Assembly: GCF_010183535.1 (NCBI RefSeq)
Contig: NC_071330.1
Coordinates: 815,217-879,216 of the forward strand
DNA length: 64,000 nt
Origin: Caenorhabditis remanei
Lineage: Eukaryota; Nematoda; Chromadorea; Rhabditida; Rhabditidae
Reading direction: 5' to 3'
This document shows positions 22,691 through 34,200 of the stretch, piece after piece. Numbering within the stretch: the stretch's first letter is position 1; every line of letters begins with the position of its first letter. The notes under the pieces were generated by a model. That model was not told the origin of the DNA. It was given only the letters and a program-made list of their open reading frames with translations, and ran no database searches. The position numbers were made by a program, and so were the translations under genes.

Positions 22691-23714
22691 ATGGTCGATA
22701 GTCCGAGATCATTTTCTCTTTTCAAGCTCCCCGATAAAGCTCTGAAACATGTTGCTCGCTGCTTGGATCATGTTGAAATGTGAGTTTTCTTTTTGTGAAT
22801 CTATCTTGTTTTATCTTTCAGATTGTGTCTATCAATTGTCACAAAAAGAACCAAACAACTCATCAAATCTTTAAATATTCCTAATGGACGTTTTACTCTA
22901 GAAATCTGTGATGATGTGAATATCGTTGTTCCAGTTTTACGACCACTTCAAGTCCGTTGGAACTATGATGATATTGACAGTCTGAGCATCCACACTACCT
23001 TAGGAGAAGATTTTCGAGACGTAAGACCTAGAAAACTCACAAAAGAAGGATTCCACTTGGGAGACTGGATTCGTCATTTGCTCACTATTTTCAACCATGA
23101 GGAAGTTAAACGAATGGTGCTGTAGGCTATCCCGGAGACGGTTATACCCAAACCATTTTTCGATTCCGTCACAGGAATCGATATTAAACGTTTGGTAGTG
23201 TTCAGTAGAAATGTTGTGCAGTCAACCAAGGATTATCGTTTATTATTGCTATACGTTAAACAACTTTCCGTCCATCAGTGCAGGCCAGAGAACCGCGAAT
23301 TTTTAAAATTATGATTACCTTGAGGTGATGCCTGATATCAGATTATCACTGGACCACTATCTACTGATGAATAGCTCCTATATCAAGATGCAGCATAAAA
23401 TGTCACAGAGGAAGGTCAACAGATTTATTCGCCACTGGATCCAGGGCTCGAATCCTTGATTGAAAGTTTTGGATTACTGGCGCCTTATTAAGAGGCCAAA
23501 ATTACAAAAAATTCTGAAAGGAATCGCCTATCAAGTTGTAACTGGCGATCACGTTAGAGTATTCGATATTCAAGGTTATACACCTTATACAGAGGCGAAT
23601 GTTATAGTGGACAGTGGGTATAATATTCAAAGAGGAGATGGCACTCAAGCTACTATACATATTCAATATTATCATAGAATTGGATTCAGACTTTTTCTTT
23701 TGGTTTGGAACTGA
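22691..23714 (+). pseudogene. F-box/FBA_2 gene, inactivated copy
   Basis: This is a diverged copy of the intact F-box gene at 27205-28247, with the same two-exon structure (22691-22779, then 22822 onward). The F-box (FSLFKLPDKALKHVARCLDH...LCLSIVTKRTKQLIKSLN) is intact. The FBA_2-like region reads KLTKEGFHLGDWIRHLLTIF and then meets an in-frame TAG at 23123-23125, where the paralogue has TCG. A deletion near 23297 removes about 17 bases relative to the paralogue and shifts the frame. A TGA at about 23458 replaces CGA. After these lesions the end is still readable to the same C-terminus (GFRLFLLVWN). At most a truncated F-box protein of about 130 residues could be made. Confidence 0.85.
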
Positions 23715-24035
23715 ACATTCTTCAATTTGCAATGCATTTATCTTAACTTTCATTGTATTTCTTTAAAATGTTTATGAATAAAGTGCTTTCTAATAAGTTA
23801 TTTGTTGTTTGTTGGACCAACTTGTGATTCGGACTAAATCTTCATAACTTGCAATGTATCAAAAATTTTATGAATAAAGTATTTTCTGATGCACTCTTTG
23901 TTGTACATTAACACTACTAAACATTGTTAATTAGCACCTTATTAATGAGATAATCTTGCTGTTTTTCTTCTTGCCCATTATCTGCCCGTTCTTTAAGTTT
24001 AAGTTTTTTTGGTGTTGAGATGACTTGGTGTCAGA

Positions 24036-24085
24036 TCTTTTTCAGTAGCTAACAAATTAACCAATTTGTTAGCTACTGAAAAAGA
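24036..24085. repeat. Near-perfect hairpin
   Basis: TTTTTCAGTAGCTAACAAAT is followed after a few bases by ATTTGTTAGCTACTGAAAAA. The two form a stem of about 20-25 bp with a tiny loop. It may be a small palindromic element or a foldback RNA. It lies between the F-box pseudogene and the bHLH-like gene. Confidence 0.6.
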
Positions 24086-24478
24086 TTCAAGTTCATACCA
24101 TGCAGTTGGTATTTAGGTTACCGTAACCATGATCTGGGCTACTGTAACCCAAGCTTTGGTTATACTAGTCAGACTCTTGACAATCAGGTCTCTCATTTGG
24201 TAATGAAACTTTAGATACTGTAGCCACAAAAACAAAGATCTCTGATCTCTTAGATTTACAATCTATAATACTACCGCGTAAACAACTTTTTTCCAAACCA
24301 CATGTTATTATTACACAGTGCACCGTCCCTTGTCGCAACTCTGATTGCTTTTCCTCAAAAGTGGACAACACCAGATGTGCACACACCTAGTTAACCTTGG
24401 TCCGATGAGAATAATAGGCTCCGCCCACTTGCTCGACGACTCCGGCTGTTAGAGTCATTCATTCTGCCGACTAGCAAG

Positions 24479-25175
24479 ATGTCGACTACTCCACCGGAAT
24501 CGGAGATCGACCAGGAGGTTCAGGAGACCCAAACGGTCCAACTGGAGGTGAGTCTATATAGTAGTACTACTTACTACCAAAGCCCTGACTACTGTAACCT
24601 AGACATTGAGAACTCAGTCTTGAGCGATAGAAACTCTGAAAAAGATGAGCTAAACTACAATATTATATACCGTAGGCTAGAGTAACTGAGGCTTTAAATG
24701 ATTTTCCAATCGGAGCTTCAATCACGGATGTAGTTGCCCTCTTAAGTCAACACTACAGCATCTGTGGTCCAAGCTGCAGTGGCTGATACCTTGACTACAG
24801 TAACCCATGATTTCAACCTCAAAAACCTGAAAATTCCAGCACAATTACCATTTGCCCGACGTCAAACGTTTCAAGAAAAACCAAAGAGACCACCTTCGTC
24901 GTCTAGAGATATCCGTGCTCTTCGACCAACTTGCTGAGCTCTTGCCATGGGGGCAAGATTATAGATATAAGAGTATAGCCATGATTTTAGCTAAGGCTAT
25001 TGAGTGAGTTTAGAAGAAGAGACCGGCCTACATTTATTTATGGTTTTCCAGAGTTTTCAGTGGAAGAGCGGCAGAGGATGAACAGGAAAAAACTGGTGAA
25101 GAGCCGGGTGCAGCAGGGAGACAGTTGGTCTTCAGAAACATGTACACACCGCCGCAGGAAGAAAAGCAGGGATGA
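24479..25175 (+). CDS. Small bHLH-like protein, three exons
   Basis: Exons are 24479-24547, 24840-25003 and 25052-25175, phases agree, and the product is about 118 residues. After an acidic N-terminus comes a basic stretch and helix 1, KRFKKNQRDHLRRLEISVLF, then DQLAELLP. Helix 2 follows (YKSIAMILAKAIEVF). Spacing of I...F..L..LLP and of the second helix fits bHLH domains such as Max. The usual E-box-contacting Glu in ERxRR is replaced by Asp-His (DHLRR), so DNA binding may be altered. There is no leucine zipper. The C-terminal 40 residues are polar (EDEQEKTGEEPG). I would expect a nuclear regulator or dimerisation partner. The product is short and the call needs a profile search. Confidence 0.5.
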
Positions 25176-25664
25176 TTGCTACTCCACTCCTTTTTTCACG
25201 TCTCCAGAATTTATAAATATAGGATTTTAGCTTGTTGAGAGCTTCAAAATAGAATAGTTACTCCTAATTTTGGTATTTCTCAACGGGAAACTAAAATAGC
25301 CGATTTTTGGGTTACTGTAGTTACTGATATGATCACGAGCTGACTTGCATGTGTTCTTTGTTACTTTTTGCTTATTTCTGTTCCGTTCTTTTATGCATGT
25401 TATTATATCCTACCTGTTTTCCATTTGTTGAAATATTTTTTAAGAACTTAAAGTTCTTTCGGTCAAATACACCTTTTTAGCTTTACTTTAGTATTTTTTG
25501 CAAACAAAAATAAAATCTGAAAATAAAACAATCAATTTCTTGCGTCATCCTATAGATAAAACCATTTATCTTAACCACGTGTACCGACCCTAACCCTATA
25601 GCCTCAATTTAAAAAAAAATCAAAATCAACGTGTCATTTTCCCTCTCCCCATATTCATTCCCTA

Positions 25665-26159
25665 ATGAAAAGAATGCTTCTCACCATATTCTCTCTATTC
25701 CTGCTGCTGCTGGCACCAGTCGCCGCCCAATACGACACGTTCACCTTCAACATGTCATTCTTGTGTGGCCACCCGAAACAGTACACCTACGACATCACCT
25801 TCAACATTCGGGACGAGAATCCGGATCGATCGATTCGAGAGGGAGCCATCGCGTCGGAATCCGGTGAGGCTAACATCGGGATAACGGAGATTTCAAAGAC
25901 GGGATTCTACGAGAAGGAGCTGTCGAGAGCGCCGGTTTGGGAGCCGGTGGTGGAGGTTCGTCATACGTGTTTCGACGGTCAGAAGGGGTTCAAGACGATT
26001 CTGTTGACGTTTCCGACGTGTCCGGCGTTGAGGAATAAGACGAGATATGTGTACAAGTACTATTTGGATATTACTGATAAGAGTGGCAATCGGGTCGCTG
26101 ATGCTGAGATCACATCGATTGGACCTGGCGCCGCGGAGAAGAAGAAGAAAAAGAAGTAA
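25665..26159 (+). CDS. Secreted TTR-like (transthyretin-related) protein
   Basis: A single exon of 164 codons. MKRMLLTIFSLFLLLLAPVA is a signal peptide, probably cleaved after AQ. The mature part has FLCGHPKQYTYDITFNIRDE, then SGEANIGITE and VEVRHTCFDGQKGFKTILLT, then FPTC. The order of a first CG motif, a D-rich loop, and a V..RH.C.DG..... strand resembles the nematode TTR family (secreted beta-sandwich proteins). The match is distant and lacks the usual C-terminal cysteine pattern. It ends in a lysine run. AATAAA lies at about 26208. The absence of introns in a window of intron-rich genes is notable and could mean retroposition or simple loss. Confidence 0.55.
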   Translation: MKRMLLTIFSLFLLLLAPVAAQYDTFTFNMSFLCGHPKQYTYDITFNIRDENPDRSIREGAIASESGEANIGITEISKTGFYEKELSRAPVWEPVVEVRHTCFDGQKGFKTILLTFPTCPALRNKTRYVYKYYLDITDKSGNRVADAEITSIGPGAAEKKKKKK

Positions 26160-26269
26160 TTTGACTAAGAATATTGAACTGATTGGTTGAGTAATGGGAT
26201 GTATTGAATAAAAAGTTATGTATTAAGTCTTCTCTCAACAGGGCGGTTTTGTAGCACGGAATACTTGAA

Positions 26270-26775
26270 AGATTCTCGGAACGCGCCGGTGGCGCGCCAG
26301 ACTTAACATTGGCAATTGAATTTTTTTGCACCAGACCGAATATCGTCCGTGGCGAATAAAGAGAGACATTCGTTTAAATTTAATTCGATTAAATTTTTAA
26401 TTAATTCAATTCTGGCGCACCTTTAGCGCGTTTTCGAAAGAGCGCGCTTTCGAAAAAATATGTAAGAATTGAAGTCTGGCGCGCCTTGGACCAGAATTTG
26501 AGCTAAAAATCCCTAGGCTGGGGCACCTTTGACGCGTTTTCAAAAAAAAGCAAAACTGAAATCTGGGGTACTTTCGGCGGGTTTTCGACAAAAAATTGTA
26601 AAATTTGAACCTGAAATCCCTAGCTAGGCGCCTTCGTTTGTGAAGTCAAAATTTCAAATTTGAAGTCAGAGGCGCTTCGACTGGCGTACCTTCGACGCGA
26701 AAACTTTTTTGCACCAGACCGAATATCGTCCGTGGTAACCGAATGTAGCAAAGCGAATAAAGAGAGACATTCGTC
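26270..26775. repeat. GCGC-motif cluster with duplicated ACCAGACCGAATATCGTCCG
   Basis: A forward motif copy lies near 26280 (ACGCGCCGGTGGCGCGCCAG). Reversed copies lie near 26413, 26475, 26517, 26562 and 26680. A separate unit, GCACCAGACCGAATATCGTC...GAATAAAGAGAGACATTCGT, occurs at 26328-26373 and at 26709-26777. In the second copy it is extended by an insert CCGAATGTAGCAAAG. Confidence 0.6.
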
Positions 26776-27204
26776 ATTTTCGTTAAAAAAATTTTTTTTT
26801 GGAAATCGCTGCACTGACTGGTAAGCCACCAATTAACACTCTACTTTCTCACAATGTCATCCTCTGTCCACATGTGTGGGTGTGTCAGTTCGTTTATTGC
26901 ACCCTCTGTCATAACTGGTGTCTAAATGACCCGATTTCATGAAACATATACACAATATCAATAGCCGTCGGTGTGTTTTTCTTCGTGACTCTTGTTCGAT
27001 TAGTCGCTAATCGACTGCTAAGCCACCAACTCAAACAAATGTACACTACACCTGTTGTAGTTTCTCACTGTGTACTACGTCATCTCCTCTCCAACCCCAT
27101 CCATTATTTATCCATTTACCTAGAATCTTATCTAGTCAACCTGTGTGTGTGTGTGTGTGGGTAAGGGCCAGTCTTCCCTCATTCGCCTTATTCTATCGAT
27201 TGTC

Positions 27205-28247
27205 ATGTGCAGCAGTCCGAGAACCTTTCCTCTCTTCAATCTTCCCGATAAAGTTGTAAAACATGTCGCTCGCCGTATGACTTATGTTGAAATGTAAGTG
27301 TTCCTTCTTCCTGACTTCATATCTATAATATTTTATCTTCTAGAATATGCCTCTCTATCATCTCGGACAGAACCAAAAAACTCGTCAAATCTTTAAACAT
27401 GACCAGTAAAAGTGTTGGTCTACATGTTTGGACGATTGTAAGTATCAGTGTACCAGTTATATATCCACATTTCATCCATTGGAACTATGATGATGTTGAA
27501 AGTCTGAGCATCCACATCCAACTAACAAATGATCTTCGAGACAGAAAAACTAGAAAACTAACAAAAGAAGGATTCCACTTGGGAGACTGGATTCGTCATT
27601 TGCTTTTTATTTTCAACCATGCGGAACTTTCACAAGTTATGCTGTCGACTGATCCCGACACGATTATTCCCAAACCAATTTTCGATTCAATCACAGGAAT
27701 CGATATTAGACATTTGATGGTGTGCGATAGAAACCCAAACAAGGATTACCGGTCGTTATTGCCATACGTCAAACAACTTTCCGTCCATCAGTGCAGGTCA
27801 GAGAACCGGGAATCCATCCAAGAAGTGATTATTCAAAATTTTGATTACCTTGAGGTAAAGGCTAATGTCAGATTGTCACTGGACGACTATCTACTGATGA
27901 ATAGCTCCTTCATCAAGATGAACTCTAGAATGACACAGAAGACTGTCAACCGATTCATTCGTCACTGGATTCACGGTTCGAATCCACGAATGAAATACAT
28001 GGAATACATTTCGGATAGATGGAGAAGACCTAATTTACAAACGATTCTGAAAGGAATTAATTATCAAGTGGTACCTGACGATCAAGTTAGAGTGTTCGAA
28101 ATTCAACGTTATACGCCTAATGGAGAGGCGGATCTTATAGTGGGCAGTGGATACAATATTTATAGAAGAGATGGCACTCAAGCAACTATACATGCTCGTA
28201 AATTCCGTCCGATTGGTTTCAGACTTTTTCTCTTAGTTTGGAACTGA
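27205..28247 (+). CDS. F-box protein with FBA_2-like domain (fbxb type)
   Basis: Exons are 27205-27293 and 27344-28247 (phase 2 join), giving 330 residues. The N-terminal F-box is FPLFNLPDKVVKHVARRM...ICLSIISDRTKKLVKSLN (about residues 7-45), which would bind Skp1-related proteins in an SCF ubiquitin ligase. The rest resembles the nematode F-box-associated type 2 domain: WNYDDVESLSIHIQL, KEGFHLGDWIRHLLFIFNH, LPYVKQLSVHQCRSENRES, NRFIRHWIHGSNPRMKYMEY. That domain is thought to select substrates and evolves quickly. AATAAA lies at about 28290. The upstream 200 bp are shared with the pseudogene at 22691, so the duplication included the promoter. Confidence 0.85.
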
Positions 28248-31200
28248 AACTTGTTAGCTCAAAATGAGTTGTTCTTTTAAAACCGTACGAATAAAGTATT
28301 TTCTGTGACATTTTTTTGTACAGTGGCATTATTATCAACTAGTGTGTGCTTACCCGATAATCACTTTCCGGAAAATGCGCTCGCCGGTAAACTACCGGTA
28401 CATTTCATAGTTGTCAAGGCCCGGCTCGGGTAAATTGGCGCGAAAGTCAAATTTTTTGAATTTTTTCGCGAAAAAGCCAAATTTTCTACTCTCATTCAGA
28501 ATTAGAAGAAATTAGTCAAAAATGGTCAGGCCTTGAAAATTTTCTACCGGCCCGGGCCTTGACAACTATGGTAAATTTGAATTTTTGTCTTGATCACGAA
28601 TCCGGATATTTTGCAACGGGACGTTTTAAAACCGGACGCTAAGTTGTCGATTGCAAAACGTCGGGTTTCGAAATGTCCGATTTCCAAACGTCAAAAAACA
28701 TTGAAAGAGTCAATATGTGTGTCTGTAAGTCCAGATGTTCAAAATGCTAAACCCCTCTATGTCTTAAATTCACTAAACTTCCACCTGGAAGGATTTTCTT
28801 CTAAAAGCATAATAAAGATAACATCTAGAATCGCAAGATTCGCCCTTCTCCCCGATTTCAAAATTTTCTTGTTCTTTGTGTTTTGGCCAAGGCTATCATC
28901 CCAACTTCCCCGATTTTTTGAAATGTGTGTAGCCTGAACACGCGTCGATGACGCGCCAGATGATTAAATTTCGTTGTAATTTTAAACTAAGACTGAAGAT
29001 CGTGTGGGTGCAAAAAATTGACGTCACGAGGCAGAGATCCGGCTACGGTAGATAGCATCTTACAAATTCAGATGCCGTAAGCCTCGATCTTTTGTGTTTT
29101 ACGAGGGGTGTTTGTAGTATGGCTTTGAAGACTCCTGTCTAGTTTTGGGGATGGAGCCCCACAAGGGTACTGTAGTAATTCGAGTTACTGTAGTTGATAG
29201 CCCTCATATTAGAACCGCTGGTGTGACCGCGTTCAGGGGATTTAATGGAAGTTATGCAAACGCGCTCCATCGATATTAGTTATATTCGTTTTCTACTCCC
29301 AAATCAAAACTGCCCGATTCGAACCGCCCCGGATCAGCACTGGTACACATCAGAACCGTCAAATCTAGGTCTCATCTTTTGATCGGTTATGATTAGTACC
29401 AGTTCTGATGCGGCCGCTTCTATATCGGGCGGTTCTAATTTGGACAGTTATGATTCTGGCGGTTCTGATCCGGAGGTCACCTTGGTAGTTCTCCTTTGTA
29501 ACTTTTCACTGCATATCTTATAGCGTTATAGGTTGAGTCGCTACGCAGTAGAATCCGGTCTACACCACCCGAGTGCATCTGCACCCAAGCTTCTGTCCTC
29601 TTCCCACATCCCCTCCTCAACATTTTTATCCCCTAAAATAATCTCCAAATATTCCCGAACAATCGAACAAAATGTGTTTAATTTCTTTCCATCTTTTTCA
29701 TCTTTCCTCTTCCAAGTGAAGGTGAAAATGGAGATTCCAATCGAATGCCAACTTGTTCTTTTGTCATGGTGGATACTCCCTTGGAGAATTGTTTTTACGT
29801 AAATCGTTGGATTCTTCGAGAATCGAAATGAATGACTAGACTGTTTTATGAATTTTTGTTTTCGCGGTCATCAACGCTGTAGATTGCTGGGAGTTATCTG
29901 AACAACTCAGTTACCTAAAAGTATTTTTGCCTCGAAGTTTTCAAGCACGTACTACATTACAAAGTACTTCAAATATCGAGAAATCGTGTTCTACTGGATT
30001 CATCTTGCCAGCATATATCTGAACATTAGCTAGCTCTCGTTCTGGTATGTGTCTTATGAGCCGATAGTAAACTCATCTCTGATCTCAACACACAAGTTGA
30101 TCATTATGAACTGAGCAGCTCCTCACATTCACTTTTATCGAAAACTGTCAAATCGGAGTCTATTTTACACTTTTTTTTGGTCTGCCCGTATAAGCGATTC
30201 AGTTCGCGCACAAAATGGTTAATAAAACAAACAAATTGTGTGTCCCTCCTACCACTTGGCCACACTAGTTCCTTCTTCTTCTGTCCATTGGATCTTTTCT
30301 CTTTCTCTCTCTCTCTCTAACTATCTCTCTTGATCCCTCTACTCTCTCTCTCTCACTCCGTTCAGCTGTGTCATCAATCGGCGTCTTTTCTTCCCGTGTC
30401 CTCCCACCCGTCCGCCCTCTCTCTCCCGCACTATTCAACATCACTCAGTGAGAGAGAATTCCTCCTTTTGTCCTTAAAGTTTGCAGTTTTTTGTAGTTCC
30501 TCTAATCTTTTAAATACGGATTTTACCGTTTAACCTGGTTTTTTGAGAAAGTTTTAAGTAAAGAATTTTGAAAATTAGGCCACGCCCACTTTTTTGAATT
30601 GTACATACTTATGTAAATGAATATAATTATTTCATTTCCTAACTAAAATGAATTTTAATGATTCCTTAAATTAAGAGTTTTAGAATAGTAGACCACGCCC
30701 CTTTTCAACATTTTTCTATAATTTTTCCAGCTTTTCTTTCCAAAATTTGTCAAATTATTTTTTTTTGTATTTTTTGTTTTTAATTATAATAAGAAATTAT
30801 TATCGATATGTCTGTGTGTCCGGATGTCCATTTTCTTCATTTTCTTGAAAATTAGAAACAATCTAATTTTTGACTGTTTTTTACTTTTTTTTCAAAAAAT
30901 TACAGGACTTGTATGTTGGTCCAGATGTCCAATTATCCCAGTTTTGAAGCAAAAAAAGTTTTCAAACAGTTTTTGGACAAACATACACACTTACAGACAT
31001 TTTTAAAACCGTTTGTGAGCCTGTTCGGATTTTACCACAGGCTTACGGACAAACAGACAAAAATTACAGATTTTTTGAGATTTTTGGGATCTGTCTGTGT
31101 GTCTGAAAGTCCGGATGTCTGAAGTTTCTCTTTAAAATTATTAAAACGTTCTAACGGGTTTTCTATCTGTCCGGATGTCTGTCTGTTTGTCCGGATATCC

Positions 31201-31277
31201 AAATATCTTCTGTCTGGCGTACCTTCGGCACTTTTTCCTACAGTATTCCACATTCCACCTTAATTTGCAGCTCCCAA
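28248..31277. other. Intergenic with MITE and microsatellite
   Basis: No gene is seen. The stretch holds a GGCCCG element at 28406-28570, one GCGC motif near 28943, CGGTTCTGAT-containing repeats at 29300-29475, and a CT-rich microsatellite at about 30297-30360. Several GTCCGGATGTCC motifs lie at 30807-31200, and a reversed GCGC motif near 31212. The acceptor TTTGCAG at 31270 opens the gly-11 transcript. Confidence 0.5.
28406..28570. mobile_element. hAT-like MITE, CATAGTTGTCAAGGCC subfamily
   Basis: Termini are CATAGTTGTCAAGGCCCGG and CCGGGCCTTGACAACTATG. The flanking 8-mers GTACATTT and GTAAATTT differ at one base, so this is an older insertion. The interior (TTGGCGCGAAAGTCAAATTT, GAATTAGAAGAAATT) is shared with the copies at 54813-55084 and 61600-62190. 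Confidence 0.75.
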
Positions 31278-34200
31278 ATGTTAGTATTGCGGAGAAAAAC
31301 GATCGGGATAATATGCCTATTCTCAATATTACTCACAATATATCTATACGTATCAATGTATCCAGACGATGGCGAGAGAGTTCCTCACAGAGGAGACGCA
31401 GACGTGCTAAGAGGGAAACAGGAGGAACTTAGGGGACGACAGGATGAAGGAAGACACGTTTTTGATGGTGATGAAGGGAAAAATAAAGGTGGAGAAGAAA
31501 ATAATAAGGTGGAAGGACTGGAGATGGATAAGAAGCAGGTTTGTGGTTTAGAAGGAATAGTCTAGTTTCTACTTTTACCTTTTTTTGATAGCACCGCTCA
31601 TTCTTGAGATAGAGAGACTTTAGAACGTTTGTATCTCAAAATTCTGATTAGCTATCAAAAAATTGTTTATTACGAAAATTATCTACATGAAATTTCCTAT
31701 ATTTTCTTAATTAACAACTTTTTGATAGCTTCGCCCATTTTCTGGATAAAGAGACGCAGGAAAACGAGCGTGGATAGCTTCTCTGCACGTGCTTTCTTGA
31801 ACCGCGCATATCTCAAAATCCTAGTTAGCTATCAAAAAGTTGTAGACTACAAAAATTATCTGCATAAAATTTGCTACATTTTTGTAGTTAAGACCTTTTT
31901 GATAGCACCGCCCATTCTCGAGATACAGAAAAAAAGTTCGGCTAGCGTCTCTGAGCGTGCTCTCTGCACGTGCACTCTTCAAATGTGCATATCTCGAAAT
32001 CCTAGCTAGCTACCAAAAAGTTGTCAACTACAAAAATTAGTGGCTTAAAATTTGCTACATTTTATTAATGACCAACTTTTTTCTACCTCGCCTGGATCTC
32101 GAGATATGAGGCTTTGAAGTTGCGAGAAGACGCAAAATTATAAGGCTTTTGACAGGTTTCTGACAACTTTAAACTTTGGAGATGGGAATTTTGTAACGCT
32201 TATATCTTACGACCTCTATGATCTACTAACAAACTACAAACTACAAAAATTATCGGCATAAAATTTGCTACATTTTTTAGTTAAGACCTTTTTGATAGCA
32301 CCGCCCATTCTCGAGATATGAGGTTTTGAAGTTGCGAGGAGACGCAGAGAAACGAGACTGTCTAGCTTCTCTGCGTCTCTTCTCAACTTTAAATGCTCGT
32401 AACTCAAGAACCATGAGGCCTATCAAAAAGTTGTCAACTAACAAAAAGTGTAAAATTTCATGTAAATTATTTTTGTAGTTTGTAGTTTTTCGGTACCGCT
32501 CTTGTTTTTGAGTTATAAGCGTTTAAACATAAGGATTTATTACAGATCAACGTCCCACCACCTCCACCACCACCTGACTTCGACACAGATGCAAAATCCA
32601 AATCCGTCACAACTTTCCCGGACCGTTCCAAAGAAATCGATATAGACACCGATGAGCTTGGAAAAATAAATGGAAAACTAGAAGACGACTTACAAGCACT
32701 CGGTTACAAAAGATATCAATTCAATGGTCTCCTGAGTGATCGTATCGGTTCCCGGCGGAAGATCAAAGACTCTCGAAACTCGCGTTGCTCCGAGCTACAG
32801 TATGCCGCGGAGCTGCCAGCTGCATCAATAGTTGTCTGTTATTTCAATGAGTCCCCATCGGTTTTAGTACGAATGGTAAATTCCATATTCGATCGCACGA
32901 AACCCGAGCATATTCATGAGATATTGTTGGTGGATGATTCGAGTGAATGGGAGAATGCGACGGAGGAGGCGATGAAGTATAAGGAGATGCATCCCGTCGA
33001 GTGGGGCAAAGTGAAGTTTTTGAAGACAGAGAAGAATGAGGGATTAATTCGAGCTAAGATATTTGGAGCCAAGAGAGCTGATGGAGAGGTTTTGGTGAGT
33101 ATTTCAAGAAACTACAAATTACGAAAACTATCTACATAAAATTCTGCACATTTTGTTAGTTGACAACTTTTTGATAGCTCACCTTGTTCTTGAGATATAA
33201 GCTATCAAAGAAAAGGAGAGACGCAGAGAAGCTAGACTGTCTAGTTTCTCTGCGCGCTCTCTCAGGTTTAGACGCTTATAACTCAAAAACTAAGAGCGAT
33301 ACTAAAAAATTACAAACTACAAAAATTATCTACATAAAATTCTACACATTTTGTTAGTTGACAACTTTTTGATAGCCCTCATGGCTCTCGAGTTACAACC
33401 CTTCAAAGTTAAGGAGAGACGCAGAGAAGCTAGACAGTATCGTTTCTCTGCGCGCTCTCTCATGTTTCGACGCTTATAACTCAAAAACTAAGAGCGATAC
33501 CAAAAAACTACAAACTTCAAAAATTATCTATATGAAATTCTGCACATTTTAGTAGTTGACAACTTTTTGATAGCGCTCGTCGTTTTTGAGATACGAGCCA
33601 TCAGTGTTAAAAAGAGACGCAGAGAAGCCAGACAGTCTCGTTTCTCTGCGTCCCCTCGCAACTTCAAAGGCTTGTATCTCGAGAATGGGCGGTGCTATCA
33701 AAAAGGTCTTAACTAAAAAAAAATGTACAAAATTTAATGTAGATCATTTTCACAATCTATTTCTTCCAGGTCTTCCTCGACAGTCACTGCGAAGTGAACG
33801 AAGAGTGGCTACCCCCTCTCCTCGATCAAATCAAACAAAACCGTCGTCGCGTCGTCTGTCCGATCATTGACATCATCGACGCCATCACCATGAAATACGT
33901 TGAATCTCCTGTGTGCACGGGCGGTGTCAACTGGGCGATGACATTCAAGTGGGACTACCCGCATCGATCCTATTTTGATGACCCGATGAATTATGTGAAT
34001 CCGTTGAAGTCGCCTACGATGGCCGGTGGATTATTTGCAATCGATAGGGACTATTTCTTTGAAATTGGAAGTTATGATGAGGGAATGGATGTGTGGGGAG
34101 CCGAGAATGTGGAGATTAGTTTTAGGGTGAGTGTATCTCAAGAAATGAGAGAGATAGGAAAAAGTTGCCAACTACAAAAATTATCTACATAAAATTTGCT

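Noticed and set aside
25000..25230. Frame overlapping the last bHLH-like exon (MSEFRRRDRPTFIYG)
   Set aside because: It starts at a GTG inside a splice donor and is out of phase with the exon chain.
29533..29802. 89-codon plus-strand frame
   Set aside because: No acceptor/donor chain and no recognisable domain; composition like surrounding spacer.
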